A stretch of DNA of 64,000 nt from Corticium candelabrum. Taxonomy: Eukaryota > Porifera > Homoscleromorpha > Homosclerophorida > Plakinidae. Below, piece after piece: positions 1 through 12,100 of the stretch. The notes under the pieces are model-generated. The model saw only the letters and a list, made by a program, of their open reading frames with translations, made no database searches and was not told the origin of the DNA. The first letter of the stretch is position 1. Every line of letters starts with the position of its first letter. The stretch covers positions 16,335,588-16,399,587 of the forward strand of contig NC_085085.1 in NCBI RefSeq assembly GCF_963422355.1, read 5' to 3'. The translations under genes were made by a program, and so were the position numbers.

Positions 1-992
1 CAAGGTGACCTTTCATTTTCGCACAATCAGTCCGTCTGATAGTACAAACGAAGAAACTGTAATCGATGACAGTCGTACAATGGGGTGTGGACCGTTTGAG
101 TTGCTATACGGAAGAGGATTCAAGCTGGCTATTTGGGAGAGGATTGTACAGACAATGAAAGTGAGTGAAGTGGCAAGATTCACGTGCAAGAAAGAAGTAA
201 TTTCAAACTGGTAAAGGAAACGTTAATTAATAAATTTTAATTGTTTCTCTAAAACATTAGTTGGTTCGATACTATGTGCTTGTGTCTAAGAGCCTGAGGG
301 ATGTAGCAAAGCAGAACAGAGGGGAAAAAGTAGAGCCACTTTCATCACATAGATGTGGTGCTGCATTGCTAGGCTGTCATGGACATCAAAGTACAGGATA
401 TGAAGATCTTGATCATCTTCAGGAGCATTCCTCAGACTTGGTGTTTGAAATTGAACTACTGAGTGTTGAGAATGAGGGTTCTTATGAAAAGGGCATTTGG
501 TCAATGAACAGCGATGAAAAACGAGATTTAATTCCAAAACTAAAAGAACAGGGAAATGAGTTGTACAAGAACGGTCAATATTTAGAAGCAGCCGCTAAGT
601 ATGGAACAGCAATTGGTTGTATTGAAATTTTGGAATCTTTTGAGGCTCCGGGCTCTGATCCGGAAAAAGCATTATATCAGATGAAAGAGCCATTGCTGTT
701 GAACTATGCACAATGCAAGTTGCATCTGGGGGAGTACAGCAATGCCATCAAACAAACTACAACTGTATTGCGGCGTAGTCCTAACAATGTCAAAGCTTTA
801 TTTCGTCGTGGCAAGGCTTACGCTCTATCTTTGAAGGCTCGAGAGGCTAAGGTGGATTTAGAAAAAGTTGTACAACTGGACAGTTCTCTGAGTCAAAGTG
901 TAACCAAATTATTACATGATTTGGATATTGAGCAGAAGAAACAAGACAAAGATGATCGAGCTCTTTTGCAAGGTAAAGGCTTCTTCAAGTGA
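1..992 (+). CDS. AIP: AIP-like immunophilin/TPR co-chaperone, 3' part
   Basis: This is the C-terminal part of an aryl-hydrocarbon-receptor-interacting protein; the gene enters from the left edge. Exons are <1..196 and 261..992 (stop at 990-992), joined in phase 0 across a 64-bp GT-AG intron. The first exon encodes the degenerate FKBP-type domain (VTFHFRT, DDSR, WERIVQTM, VARFTCKKE). The second encodes the linker and a three-motif TPR domain (EQGNELYKNGQY, LLNYAQCKL, VKALFRRGKAY), ending in KGFFK, close to the end of vertebrate AIP. AIP proteins bind HSP90/HSC70 C-terminal peptides through the TPR and hold client receptors in the cytosol. By comparison with the roughly 330-residue family, about 20-25 residues are missing to the left. 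Reading straight through the intron would instead stop just after it begins. AIPL1 is the alternative family label. Confidence 0.9.
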
Positions 993-1871
993 AAGTATGT
1001 TGGAAACATAGAGTTATGATGTATTGAGTTTCATGTTTCTTGATCTAACAGACAGTTGTTTGTCTACTTAGTGAGATGATACTGATATATGCTGATATAA
1101 ACTGATATACACGTCCAAATATGAATTTCCATTTTTGGTTGGCATGCCAATCATGTGATTAGCTAATAAGTTGCACAAGTCTGGTGTCATCAGCTCCTTG
1201 CAGGGGAACCTTGTATGCATTTAGATGTTGACAGCTGCTGACTCCTCCTCCATGCATTCTACACCCCCTGCTGTTGATAGAGATGGTACCTGATAGTGGC
1301 GCAACGTGTTAATTAGTGGGTTGTCAATGATTTAAGACAATACTGTACTTGTTGGCTGTCCGTAAATTTTGGTATAACACAGTATAGGGTGGTGAGGGGT
1401 TTGTGATTGAGTCATTGGCGTTGTTGATGATGAAGGGTTGGCTTGCACTGACTAGCGAGAGGGCTGACTAGCGAGAGGGCTGATTTGCAAGAGGGCTGAT
1501 ATGCAAGTGGTTTGACAGCTCGGGGGAGTTGGGCACAGCTCGTGTTGATTATGTGATGACCCATACTTCTAGTCCTTATCATCATGAATCGCCTTTGCTA
1601 TGATCTAGCGAGGTTTGCTTAGGATCTTGATTTCATGCTGGAAGATCCAGAACTTTGATTGGCTTTTCCGCTGAAGCCATCTCAGAGTTTGTTTCTTGAT
1701 GTGTCTGTCTGCCCTAGTCACATGTAACCGTCCCAATAAGCTTATCTGCAATAGCGCAATTGATCGCATTAATACGCAAAGAGGTGTTGACTATTTGCAA
1801 CCCCTTCAAATTTTGAACTCAATCCTTGCCCACGTCAGCCACAGTTCAGCCCATTCGAACACGTTGCTGTC
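993..1871. other. Intergenic region, AIP to T-box
   Basis: No coding frame with convincing codon use was seen. It holds three spaced copies of a TGATATA-type motif around 1078-1110 and a 16-bp minisatellite at 1450-1510. The last 200 bp presumably contain the T-box promoter, but no recognisable core element could be assigned. Confidence 0.5.
1450..1510 (+). repeat. 16-bp minisatellite, about 3.8 copies
   Basis: Direct tandem units of the type GACTAGCGAGAGGGCT start at 1450, 1466, 1482 and 1498. The first two are identical; the later two vary in the first half. Confidence 0.85.
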
Positions 1872-4072
1872 ATGGCCGTACAGGGAAGAATGACGCCGTT
1901 GTCTAGTCGAGCTACTGCCTTCTCCGTGGCCGCGCTAATGGCTTCAGCAAGCGGTTCCAAACGTCAAGAAGTAACCGCTACCAGAAATCACACGCAATCC
2001 GCTTTTCGTAGTCCGCAAGCAAGCGGTCCATACCAATCTACGACTACAAGTTCGCCAGCTCGAAATGTATCAGAGGACGAAACACACTATGAAGATCAAT
2101 CTATACGACTTGAATGTGGTAAAGTTCAAGTCTTTCTTCAGGAGTCCTCATTGTGGCGACAATTCTATGCACTCGGAACTGAAATGATAGTCACGAAAGC
2201 CGGCAGGTCAGTCGCGGTCCTTTCATTCATTCGAGGGTTGGCGCATCCGCCGCTCTTTGCCAGATTATTTATCAATAGTTGCGCGTGCCGACAAACAACA
2301 TTGCACCTAGTACAGCACATGTACCTGTACGTATGTGGCAACCGCTGCATGGCGCATCTCCGTGCCTCGATCATCTCCGTGCCTTTCATCTAGACACAGA
2401 AATACTCAGTCTACATGCACAGATTTTATGCCAGATTTCTTCGATTGCTTGCAGGAGAATGTTTCCAGTTCTGAAAGTCGACATCTTGGGTTTGGAACCG
2501 CAGAAAACATATTCATTAATGTTGGACGTAGTCCTGGTTGAGCACAAACGGTACAAGTACGCCTATCACGATTCTCGGTGGCTAATTGCTGGCAAAGCGG
2601 ATCCTCCACCCGTTGCTCCACCAAGTGTCTACGTTCATCCAGAGTCACCAGCAAGCGGTCACCATTGGATGAAGCAGACGGTAGTTTTCGACAAAGTGAA
2701 GTTGACGAACAGTGAAACTAGCCGAGAAGGACAGGTGAGAGGCTCTAGGGACGTAGATTTTGCTGCTTGCACGTCCAATGCATCCATTCTAATCTGTGTC
2801 GGTGTACGGCGCATCATGCATTTCTTGGGTCTATAGTTGGTGCTCAACTCGATGCACAAGTACCGACCACGCCTTCGAATTGTCGAGGTGCAAGACGGAG
2901 AGAAAGAAGCAGAAGAAGCCTTTCAGTTCAGTGTTCCAGAAACAGAATTCATAGCCGTCACGGCCTACCAAAACCAGCAGGTGAGCAAAGGACACGCGGT
3001 ACCCACGCCCGATGGCTAAGTATTCAAGACTTTCAACTTGTTGCGGCAGTGAAAGCCGCATGTCTCCTACATTGATTGTCATCGTTTACTATGAGCTTGT
3101 GATTTACAGGAGATAAGTAGTATAGTGCATCAACATGCAAATTTCTCGTACAACTCTGATTGTACAATTTCATTGAACGATTAATTGGTTTAGATAACTA
3201 AGCTTAAAATCGACTGCAATCCGTTTGCAAAGGGCTTCAGAGAGTCAAGGGCTACCGCCAGGTGGTCGTTCTTTTGCTAAGTGCTTGTACTACTAGAGTA
3301 GTGTTAACACGCTCTTTCGGGAATTTGTACTACTAGGTTCGCTGTCGATTCCTGCTTGGAGGCGTTTTATGCATATCATCGACATGCAAAGACGGAAAGA
3401 GGAGATAATCTCAAATCAGTAGAAGCACACTATACAAGCGCTGAAGCGACTTCGCCGGTACCTGATCACATCATGAGTCACTGTCGATGGTTACCAGGAG
3501 ACACACCACGATTTAATCCGTTTGTGTCCGTCTTGGCGCAACCGTTTGGTACGAATCGAGAACTTGAGTAGGTAACGCATTTCCTATGGTTAAATTGATG
3601 TTATGATCTTCTATTAGGAACTGAAACACCCGTCAATGACGCGGCAGTAAACGTCCAAAGACAAGATATTTGCAGCAACTTAAATTGGAGAACACGCTGT
3701 CATACAGCATTCACGCAGACTCCTCGATTCCATCCAGTACGGTACGGATGCCAGCACCCTGCACTGAAAACATTTTCTAAGTTAGATGTACCAACTGACC
3801 GTGCCCCATACTATGTAAGATGCTGCTCGCCTCATTCCGCACCTTCGATTGCCAAAGCATCCTCTGCGTCTAATCAAGTCGCTTGTCTGAATGCTCTCAC
3901 AAGTCGTGAAGTTCGGTGGGCTAGGAAACCAATCACTTCATACTCTTACTCTATGGGATTTCACAGTGTAGAAAGGCCAATACCATATAATCGGCCAAGG
4001 CTCAAGAATCATCAAAGGAGACAAAGCAGGAACTCATGTGACAATATTCAGAAAAATGAGGATAGACCATGA
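1872..4072 (+). CDS. T-box transcription factor, Tbx1/15/20-like
   Basis: DNA-binding transcription factor. Exons: 1872-2206, 2455-2734, 2837-2980, 3194-3261, 3337-3548, 3618-4072; total 1494 nt, 497 residues, frame intact. The T-box domain runs from about residue 85 to 270 and shows the family landmarks GTEMIVTKAGRRMFPVLKV, SRWLIAGKAD, LNSMHKYRPR, ETEFIAVTAYQN and KLKIDCNPFAKGFRE. The N-terminus has LSSRATAFSVAALM, an eh1-like motif as in Tbx20, which recruits Groucho-type corepressors in that family. The roughly 220-residue C-terminal region is unlike anything I recognise. The first ATG of the frame was chosen because the eh1 motif follows within ten residues. The exon 5 donor (GT at 3549) is preferred because exon 6 is open for about 150 codons; reading through would stop at 3571. 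Subfamily assignment rests mainly on the eh1 motif. Confidence 0.88.
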
Positions 4073-4495
4073 TCTACACATGGAGTGTGTATTGCAATTT
4101 AGTTACTATACATCCAAAGTGCTGGTCACTCTGGGACAGTACAATGCAAACTCAGTCTAATAAAACACAAAAGTTTATGACACATTTATGGTTACCTACG
4201 TGCCGAGTTTTTAAGTACTCTTGTACATCTTTCAAATATCTTCACAGAATCATTTGTGTTCGATTGCTCATACTTCCAACTAGCACAACGTTGAAAACCA
4301 GCGTTTTCTCTAATACTCTTACATGATGATTTAACAGCTGCCAGCGACTCCATGAGCTAAATTGTAACAGTTTTCACGTTATAATTAAAGCATTTCAAAA
4401 CCATGAGTTTGAAAAACTAACCGCATTCACTTGTTGCTGTAGGGAAAACACCCGCTTACAAGTAGGTCCCAGCCCTAATGAACACAGTGTGCTAG
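4073..4495. other. Convergent intergenic region, T-box / HAUS7
   Basis: About 420 bp between two converging stop codons, presumably both 3' UTRs. AT-rich; apart from the AATAAA at 4159 nothing stands out. Confidence 0.5.
4159..4164 (+). terminator. AATAAA polyadenylation signal after T-box gene
   Basis: A canonical AATAAA lies 87 bp after the T-box stop codon, before the convergent HAUS7 gene ends. Assignment to this gene is inferred from position. Confidence 0.5.
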
Positions 4496-5836
4496 TCAAT
4501 CGTCTTTTCCATCAGATTTCTGCATGTACAAACCAGAAAGATGCAGAGGCTGCTTGTGGGTCCACGACTGGAATTCAGTCTCATAGCACTGGCAGAAACT
4601 TGAGACAAGCTGACCAAGAGTAGAAAGACACACAGACAACGTTCTCATCACTCTGTCTGTTGCTTGCTTGTCCGGTCTTGCCTCTAAAGTCTAAAGCAGA
4701 GAAAACTTACTGTTCAAATACACACACAAATATAACAAAAATTAACAGTCTTCTTAAGCTCTTCAAGAATCTGAAGTTGAGAGGCTGCTTGTTCTGACAT
4801 TTCATTAACCAGTGCCTCTAACTTGGTCTGGTCTGGCGGTCTCATTCTGCAGACAGACAAAGGTGTTCAGTGCCAATAAACTAATGTGACATAATAAGTC
4901 ATCAATACAACACCTTCCCCTTGACTTCTCCCTAGGTGCGATTCCACTACTAGTGAGCGCTTGATCGAACTGCTGATGACATAACCGCATGAGATCAGGA
5001 GGGAAGAGTTGGCAGGTAGACGAGAGCATATCAGTAACATTCTCTTGGTTTGCTAAGCCGTTCATCAGTCGGCGGTCACGGCGCATCTGTTCTGCTAACT
5101 TGGTAAGACCACTGCGGCATGAAACAAAACATAAGGTTTCATTTGCCCGAGGAAACAAAAATTGATAATACCTTGCAGGTTCCAAAGAGGTATGTCTATC
5201 AGATGTCATCAGTTCCGAGTCCTGAGCAATACAGACTAGGTCAAGCAGAGCGTCCATAAAGGCAGTCTGTTTACTATCGCTAGATACTCCCTACAAAGAA
5301 AAAGTCTTCGAGCATATACATGTTTAAACATGTATACGAGAGAGTTCGTAAAGTCCAGTGTCTTACTCTAATGAGGTCGTAATCATTAGCTCGACACAGA
5401 CCAAGTAGTGAAGCTACTAACGTCAGTCCTATCAAACAAAAACGAGAAGTAAGCATCGCTTGGAGAAGTGCATGATGTGACAACAGCAGATCGTGTGTAC
5501 GTTGAACACGTGAATCTGTCATGTTCTCTGGCCGAGTGGCTTGAGTGACAACTAGCTCTTCAAGATGAGAATCAAATCTGAAAAATCATGTATCTAAGAC
5601 GCTCCAACAGAAAGCAAAATAAAAAAATTCGACCTGGCCAGCAACCACTGTAGAAGGCGAAGTCTCGGTTCTCCTGGTTTGAAGAGAAGTTCTGTGATCC
5701 ACGAATCGTCAACATTATCCACATAAGGACAAGCTAGTTCCTTTAAAACTTATTGATTGATAGAGACTAGCAAAACAGGAGAATTTCAATGTCCAACCTG
5801 TAACCGGTGCATAAACGAAGCAGCAAGAACCGCCAT
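4496..5836 (-). CDS. HAUS7: HAUS7-like augmin complex subunit
   Basis: Likely subunit of augmin, which recruits gamma-tubulin to existing spindle microtubules. Seven exons, read on the minus strand: 5798-5836, 5634-5740, 5367-5577, 5172-5290, 4914-5111, 4747-4846, 4496-4681; total 960 nt, 319 residues (human about 368). Introns are 56-76 bp. Recognition rests on the N-terminal pattern ELACPYVDN...WITELLF.PGEPRLRLLQWLL, matching the LxCP...ELL...RL.ILEW block of HAUS7, then LCRANDYDLIRG and FMDALLDLV matching its next conserved block, then LFPPDL. The rest is helical and coiled-coil-like (LEALVNEMSEQAASQLQILEEL). The start was chosen because exon 1 gives MAVLAASFMHRLQ directly before the conserved block. 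The last two junctions (donor at 4746, acceptor at 4682) are the weakest. It faces the receptor gene at 6149 across 312 bp. Confidence 0.75.
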
Positions 5837-6148
5837 GTCATATCCGGGACTACATAACAGCTATTTCTACACGTGGTATCACACGTGTGTGCTGGCACCA
5901 GTGGACCCGGTGCAAGTAGGTACGTACCAGCAGAGCTATGTTTGCAGTTATACGTACGAACGTATCTGGTGCTGGCTTGATCGACTTGTCACCGAATTCC
6001 ACGAGTGTGTGTACTCTGGAGGGCACGTGAGCGGTAATTCCGTACCTGCACGAGGCAGCGCCGTCGCTCACGTGATGAAAGCCGCCTTATCGCTGCTTCT
6101 TGCCAAGAGCTTAACCGGCAGCTAACGAATCTATCGATTTCCCAAAAT
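5837..6148. promoter_or_regulatory. Shared bidirectional promoter region, HAUS7 / LRP-cadherin
   Basis: 312 bp separate the two divergent start codons. The stretch is richer in CpG than the surroundings and contains repeated TACGTA/ACGTG-type palindromes (around 5869-5892, 5920-5960 and 6025-6075). It is open in both strands for 70-120 codons but shows no recognisable protein. Promoter function is inferred from the head-to-head layout. Confidence 0.45.
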
Positions 6149-9100
6149 ATGTCGACCAGTCTTGCTGTCCAAATGTGGACGGTCGTCACAGGGCTGTTGC
6201 TTGTGGCAACCGGTAACTATGGTGAGTGGCATGTAATTTTTCTTAATAAGTGCGATGTTATTGCATAAATGAGTTGTGTAATTATCACGTCTGACTAACG
6301 ACTTAGTCACTACTGGCTTATGGTAGGTGCTAAAGTCGTTCCCTATCTGCTGTTTGCAAATACTGTTGACATTCGTCGAATCAATCTGGATGCGACCAAC
6401 TACCGCTATGTTGTGCGAGGTCTCAGTAATGTTGTTGGTATTGACTTTGATCTCAACAAGAACGAAGTGTACTGGAGTGACGTATCACGAAGAAAGATCC
6501 AGAAACAGTCTATCAACGGTGGATCTATCACTGATGTTATCACTGACAAATTGGGGACACCGGAGGGTTTAGCTTTGGACTGGAAGGCAAGGAAACTTTA
6601 CTGGACTGACACTGGATCAAATACGATTGATACATCGGATTTGGATGGGAGCAATCGGAAGACGCTTGTGTCTGTTGGTTTGGATCAGCCACGAGCGATT
6701 GTCTTAGACCCTACGAATAACTGGATGTATTGGAGTGACTGGGGAGTAATCGCTAAGATAGAGAAAGCTCGGATGAGTGATGCATCACAGCGCCAGACTA
6801 TTGTTCGAGGTGGTTTGCGCTGGCCGAATGCTCTTGCAATTGACTATGTTGATGACAAACTCTACTGGGCTGATGCATACTACAGGATAGTTGAAAAGTC
6901 AGATTTATTTGGAAAAGGCCGGGCAACACTGATTAATCAAGTAAACGTGTACAATCCGTACCATATGACTCAGTACCTGAATCGAATCTACTGGACTGAC
7001 TGGCGACGGCATACCATTGAAGGTGGGGACAAGAATACAGGACTGGATCGTGTGAGCATTGCAGGGAGCATGTCTCGACCCACTGCTATTCATGTTGTTC
7101 ATACAGACAGACAACCATCAGGTGAATAACGATAACAAGATGCAAAATAGTGACGATGAATGCGAATGTTTGTGTGATGTAGGGTCTAATGAATGCCTTC
7201 AACTAAATGGCGGTTGCGCTCAAAATTGTGTTAATACAATTGCAACATACTACTGTACTTGTAGAACTGGATACAGTTTGGCATCTGATAAGCATGCATG
7301 TATTGGTAAGAAGTCGACGTTATGGTGTTCTGTTGGCATGTTTGGGATGATTTGTGTGTTTGTCAGATAATAATGAGTGCAGCACTAACCATGGTGGTTG
7401 CAGTCAAATCTGTACTAACACACAGGGAAGTTTCAAATGCAGCTGTTTGAGTGGATACAAGCTTGCAGTTGATGGACTCACTTGTGTTGGTATGTTACTC
7501 TAGTAGTTTGTTTATCAAGAGAATGTGTTACTATACACGCGCGCGTGCATGCATTTAATGATGTTGATGTCGGAGCTATTGAAGAACAATTGAAAACTGT
7601 AGAGGTAAGTGGAATAGGCACTGATACTTACTGTGACTTTTTATCCAGATTCCAATGAATGCACAGTGAATAATGGTGGCTGCAGCTTTAAGTGTACCAA
7701 CACACCGTCATCTCACTTTTGTTCATGTCGTCAAGGGTATGAACTCAAGTCTGACCAGAAGACTTGCCAAGACAAGAATGAGTGTGCTTCATCAACAACT
7801 AATGACTGTCCATCGGATGCTTCATGCAAAAACACTGCTGGGTCATATTCGTGCATTTGTGCATCAGGTAAACACTATGATACTGTCACAAAGAAATGCA
7901 AAGACTATGATGAATGCAAGACATCTGGCAACAAGTGTCAGCAGAAGTGCTCTAATACAGATGGGTCTTACACATGCAGCTGTCTTGTTGGGTACAAACT
8001 CAATGCAGACAAGCTTACTTGCTCGGATATTGATGACTGTGCTCAGAGCAATGGTGGCTGTCAGCAATCGTGTCTAAATACAGCTGGTTCCTTTAGCTGT
8101 AGTTGCAATCAGAAAGGATACCAGTTGAACAGTGACAAGAAAGCTTGTTCATTGGTCAACTGTGGCTCTCCAACTCACATTACAGGTTTTACAACAACAT
8201 GTGATGGTACCTCTGAACCTTATCAGTATGGGAAGAAATGTACACTAGCTTGTACAGCTGGTACCCTCTTTGGGGATCATTCTATTGAATGCTTGGACTC
8301 TGGTCGTTGGAGTGCCCCAAATACTGGTTGTCGTGGAGCAGCTGTTGTGCCTAATCGCAGTCCAACAGACATCAGTTTGGGAACAACATCTGTGCCTGAA
8401 AATTCAGCAAAAAGCACAATTGTTGGTCCATTGCAGACAACAGATAAAGATGCTGGACAAACTCACACTTATGTGCTAACAAATGATGCTAGTGGTGTGT
8501 TTGCACTAGATGTAAAAAGCAACACGATTACTGTTAACAAAGCGTTGGACTATGAGACACGGTCAAGCTACAGCATCACTGTGAAAAGCACTGACAATGG
8601 CAGTCCTGCTTTGTCAGTGACAAAGAAGTTAACAATTACAATTACTGATGTGAACGAAGCTCCTAAAGCACCCACAATCAGCAAGAGTAGTGTCAATGAG
8701 AACTCACCAAAGCAGACAGTTGTAGGAACTCTATCAGCAGCTGATGTTGACAAACCTGCCCAAACTCTAACCTTTACACTGCTTAGTACAGACAGAGATC
8801 ACTTTGTTCTTGGAGGGAAGTCTAAGAATCAATTGATGGTAAACCAGAACACTCTTGATTATGAAGCAACTCCAAAGAAGCATCAAGTTACAGTTCAAGT
8901 TGTTGATAGTGGTACACCACCTCTTACAAGCACAGCAGTTATAACGATTACACTGATCAATCAGAATGATCCTCCAACTGCTCTTTCTCTTTCAGGAATG
9001 TCAGTAAATGAATATGCTCAAGGTGCTAGTAGTGGAGCAAATGATAATGACCTTATAGGCAAATTGGCTACAACAGATCAGGATGCTGGTGATGCTCACA

Positions 9101-12100
9101 CATACAGTTTGGATGATTCAGCCAATGGAAAGGTGAAGATAAATGGAAGAAACCTGGTTGTTGATGTTGCTAGTAAGATTGACTATGAGACTGCAACTAC
9201 ATTTAAGATTGCTGTCAAGACAACAGATAAAGCTGGTGCAACATTTACGCGAAGCATTGTGATTACAGTTAACAAAGTCAATGAAGCACCCACAGGTGTT
9301 CTTCTGTCATCGAGTGATGTGTTGGAGCATTCACCTGTAGGTACTGTTGTGGGGACTTTCACTGCCCATGATCAAGATCATGGAGATAGTCATTCATTCA
9401 CTCTTGTTTCTGATCCTGGTAGTTTTTTCCAAATTACTGGTTCAACTTTGAAAGTCAACTCAGATGCTTTAGATCATGAGAAAACAGGGTCTGTGATAAT
9501 TGAGGTGAAGGCCACCGACCAAGGTGGCCTGTCAGTGACTAAAACCATTGTCATCACGGTAAACGATCGAAATGAAGCTCCAAAGAATGTGAATCTCACT
9601 CCAGTTGTTGGCAAAGCCTGTCTTTTTACTGTTTCTCCATCTCAGACAGCAGGGGATGCCTGTGTTCCTGAAAATGTGCCTGCTGGAGAATTGGTTGGTA
9701 CTTTGTCAGCTATTGATGATGACGGTGATGCTGTGTCCTTTAGCCTGATTGATTCCAGCGGTTTCTTTAATCTCTCAGGAGCAGACATCCTTGTGTCAAA
9801 ACCCGGCTTGGACTATGAATCAGCCACAATTGGTACAATTGTCGGTTTATCAGTAGAAGCAACTGATTCATTTGGACTAGTGACACTGAAGACTTTCTAC
9901 GTTGAAATTATGAATCAGAATGATCCACCTACAGACATTTCTCTTAGTTTTCGAGTGGTTCAGGAATCTGCTTCTGTATCAACTCCGTTTGCCACTTTTT
10001 CAGCTCAAGATCAGGACGGAGACAAACTTACCTTCATTCTCAATAATGATGACAATGGTAAATTTGGTTTATTGGGTTCTAATCTTGTAGTCCAGAAGCC
10101 ACTGAACCATGAGACTACAATGAAGCACACTATTTCTGTTAGTTGTTCAGATAAATTGGCTACCGTTGGGCCTAAGACGTTTGTCATTGAAGTCAAGGAC
10201 GACAATGATTCACCCATCAATATTACTATGAATGATACTACAATCGAGGAGAACCAGCCAATTGGCACTGTTGTTGGTAGCGTTATTGCTACTGACGAAG
10301 ACACAAATGAAACGTTGACATTTGGGTTGGATGATGATGCTGACGGACGTTTCAGGCTTGAAGAAAACGTAGCTACAGGACAATGGTTGTTACACGCTCA
10401 GATGCCATTTGATTATGAGACGCAAGCAAGCCATCTTGTTATAGTCCGCGTTTCAGACAGTAAAGGAGCAACTAATTTTGAAGTCTTTAAAATTGATGTA
10501 AATCTGTTTCTGTTGTGTTTGCCATATGGACTCAGCAGTATACATGTGTATGTGTTGTAGATTATTGATGTTAATGAATCTCCGGAGAATTTGGTGCTTC
10601 ATCACAGTGTTGTGTTTGAGAATCAACCTGCTGGTACACTGGTGGGTATTATAACTGCGAGCGATCCCGAAGGAGATTCTGTACAGTTCAGCATAGCAAA
10701 TGACTTGGCTGGAGCATTCAAGGTTTGTTTCTAACCTTTGCCTATCATTCATCGTTCACGATGTTTACTAGTTTTTCTCTGAATAGTTAGAGAATGTTAT
10801 CAACTCTAACACACATACCGCTCAAGCCTTGAAGACTGCAAAGGTGCTAGATTATGAATTAACTCGTAATTATGTTATTGATCTTTCTGCAAGTGATGGT
10901 ACTGCAGTCCCGACAGTACGCCGCTTTCAGGTGAGTGTAAAGAATCAGAACGAGGCGCCATCTCTAATCTCACTGGACGTTTTCACGGTGGCTGAAAACT
11001 CGGCTCTCTCGTCCAAAGTGGCGACGATCACAGTGTCCGACCCCGATCTCCCGTTTGTTCCTCAAACGTTTCGATGTCGTCTGCTAGATAACGCAGGCGG
11101 ACGCTTGGGTGTGAACAGATTTGAAATAATTGTATTCGGCCCGATAAACTATGAAGAGACGTCGAAACTAACCGTCTACGTCGAATGTAGTGACCAGGGA
11201 GGACTGTCGACGACCTCACTCTTCAGTATCGCTGTCTTGGATAGGGACGATCCTCCAACTGATGTTGGATCAAGCACCGGTCAGTTTCAAGTGTTAGAAA
11301 ATCTTTCGCCCGGTAGCGTCGTAGCAGTGTTGGTCACAACAGACGAAGATTCTGTGGACAATTTTACGTATTCTGTTAGTTCCAGCAACGTTCCATTCAC
11401 CGTATCAGGAAATCGTCTTGTCACAACGAGACCCTTGAATTTTGAGTCCCGTCGTTCTTACGTACTTAATATCACGAGTTCGGACACGTCTGGTTTCTCG
11501 GTTACTCGCGAAGTTGTTGTATTGGTTTTGAATGCCAATGACAGGCCACTCTCTGTTACGGTACCGAGCGGTGTCTCTGTACTAGAGAACACTCCGATTG
11601 GGACATTGATTACTACATTGGGAACCGTGGACGACGACAATGATCAGACATACAATTACACTCTCGTATCTAAACCCAAAGACGTGTCTGTGTCTTCGGA
11701 CGGCCGCATGTTTGTCTTTGATGCCACAGCAATAGATTACGAAACTTCCACTTCCATAAATTTGGTTGTGCAGAGTGTAGACAGTGGATTCGGTCAACTG
11801 TCAGTAGTCCAGTCGGTTACTATACCGATTGTCGATGTAAACGAGGCACCAAGCGATATTATTATTCCCATCTTATCTGTTGCGGAAAACAGTGTCGCTG
11901 GTACCGTCGTGTCTAAAGTCGAGGTGTCGGACCCTGACCGCTTTCCACAGTCGTTTACTTGTTCTATGAAACAAGACGCGGACGGAAGATTTCAGGTGAA
12001 AGGCGGAGGAGTTGGCTCTCAGCTCATACAACTTTATGTCGGATACAACAGCAGTAACATAAATTACGAGAAGGACAAGGTATTTGACATATTAGTAGAC

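Noticed and set aside
5757-6125. 122-codon plus-strand frame between HAUS7 and the receptor
   Set aside because: Overlaps HAUS7 exon 1 and the shared promoter; no recognisable domain or splice context.
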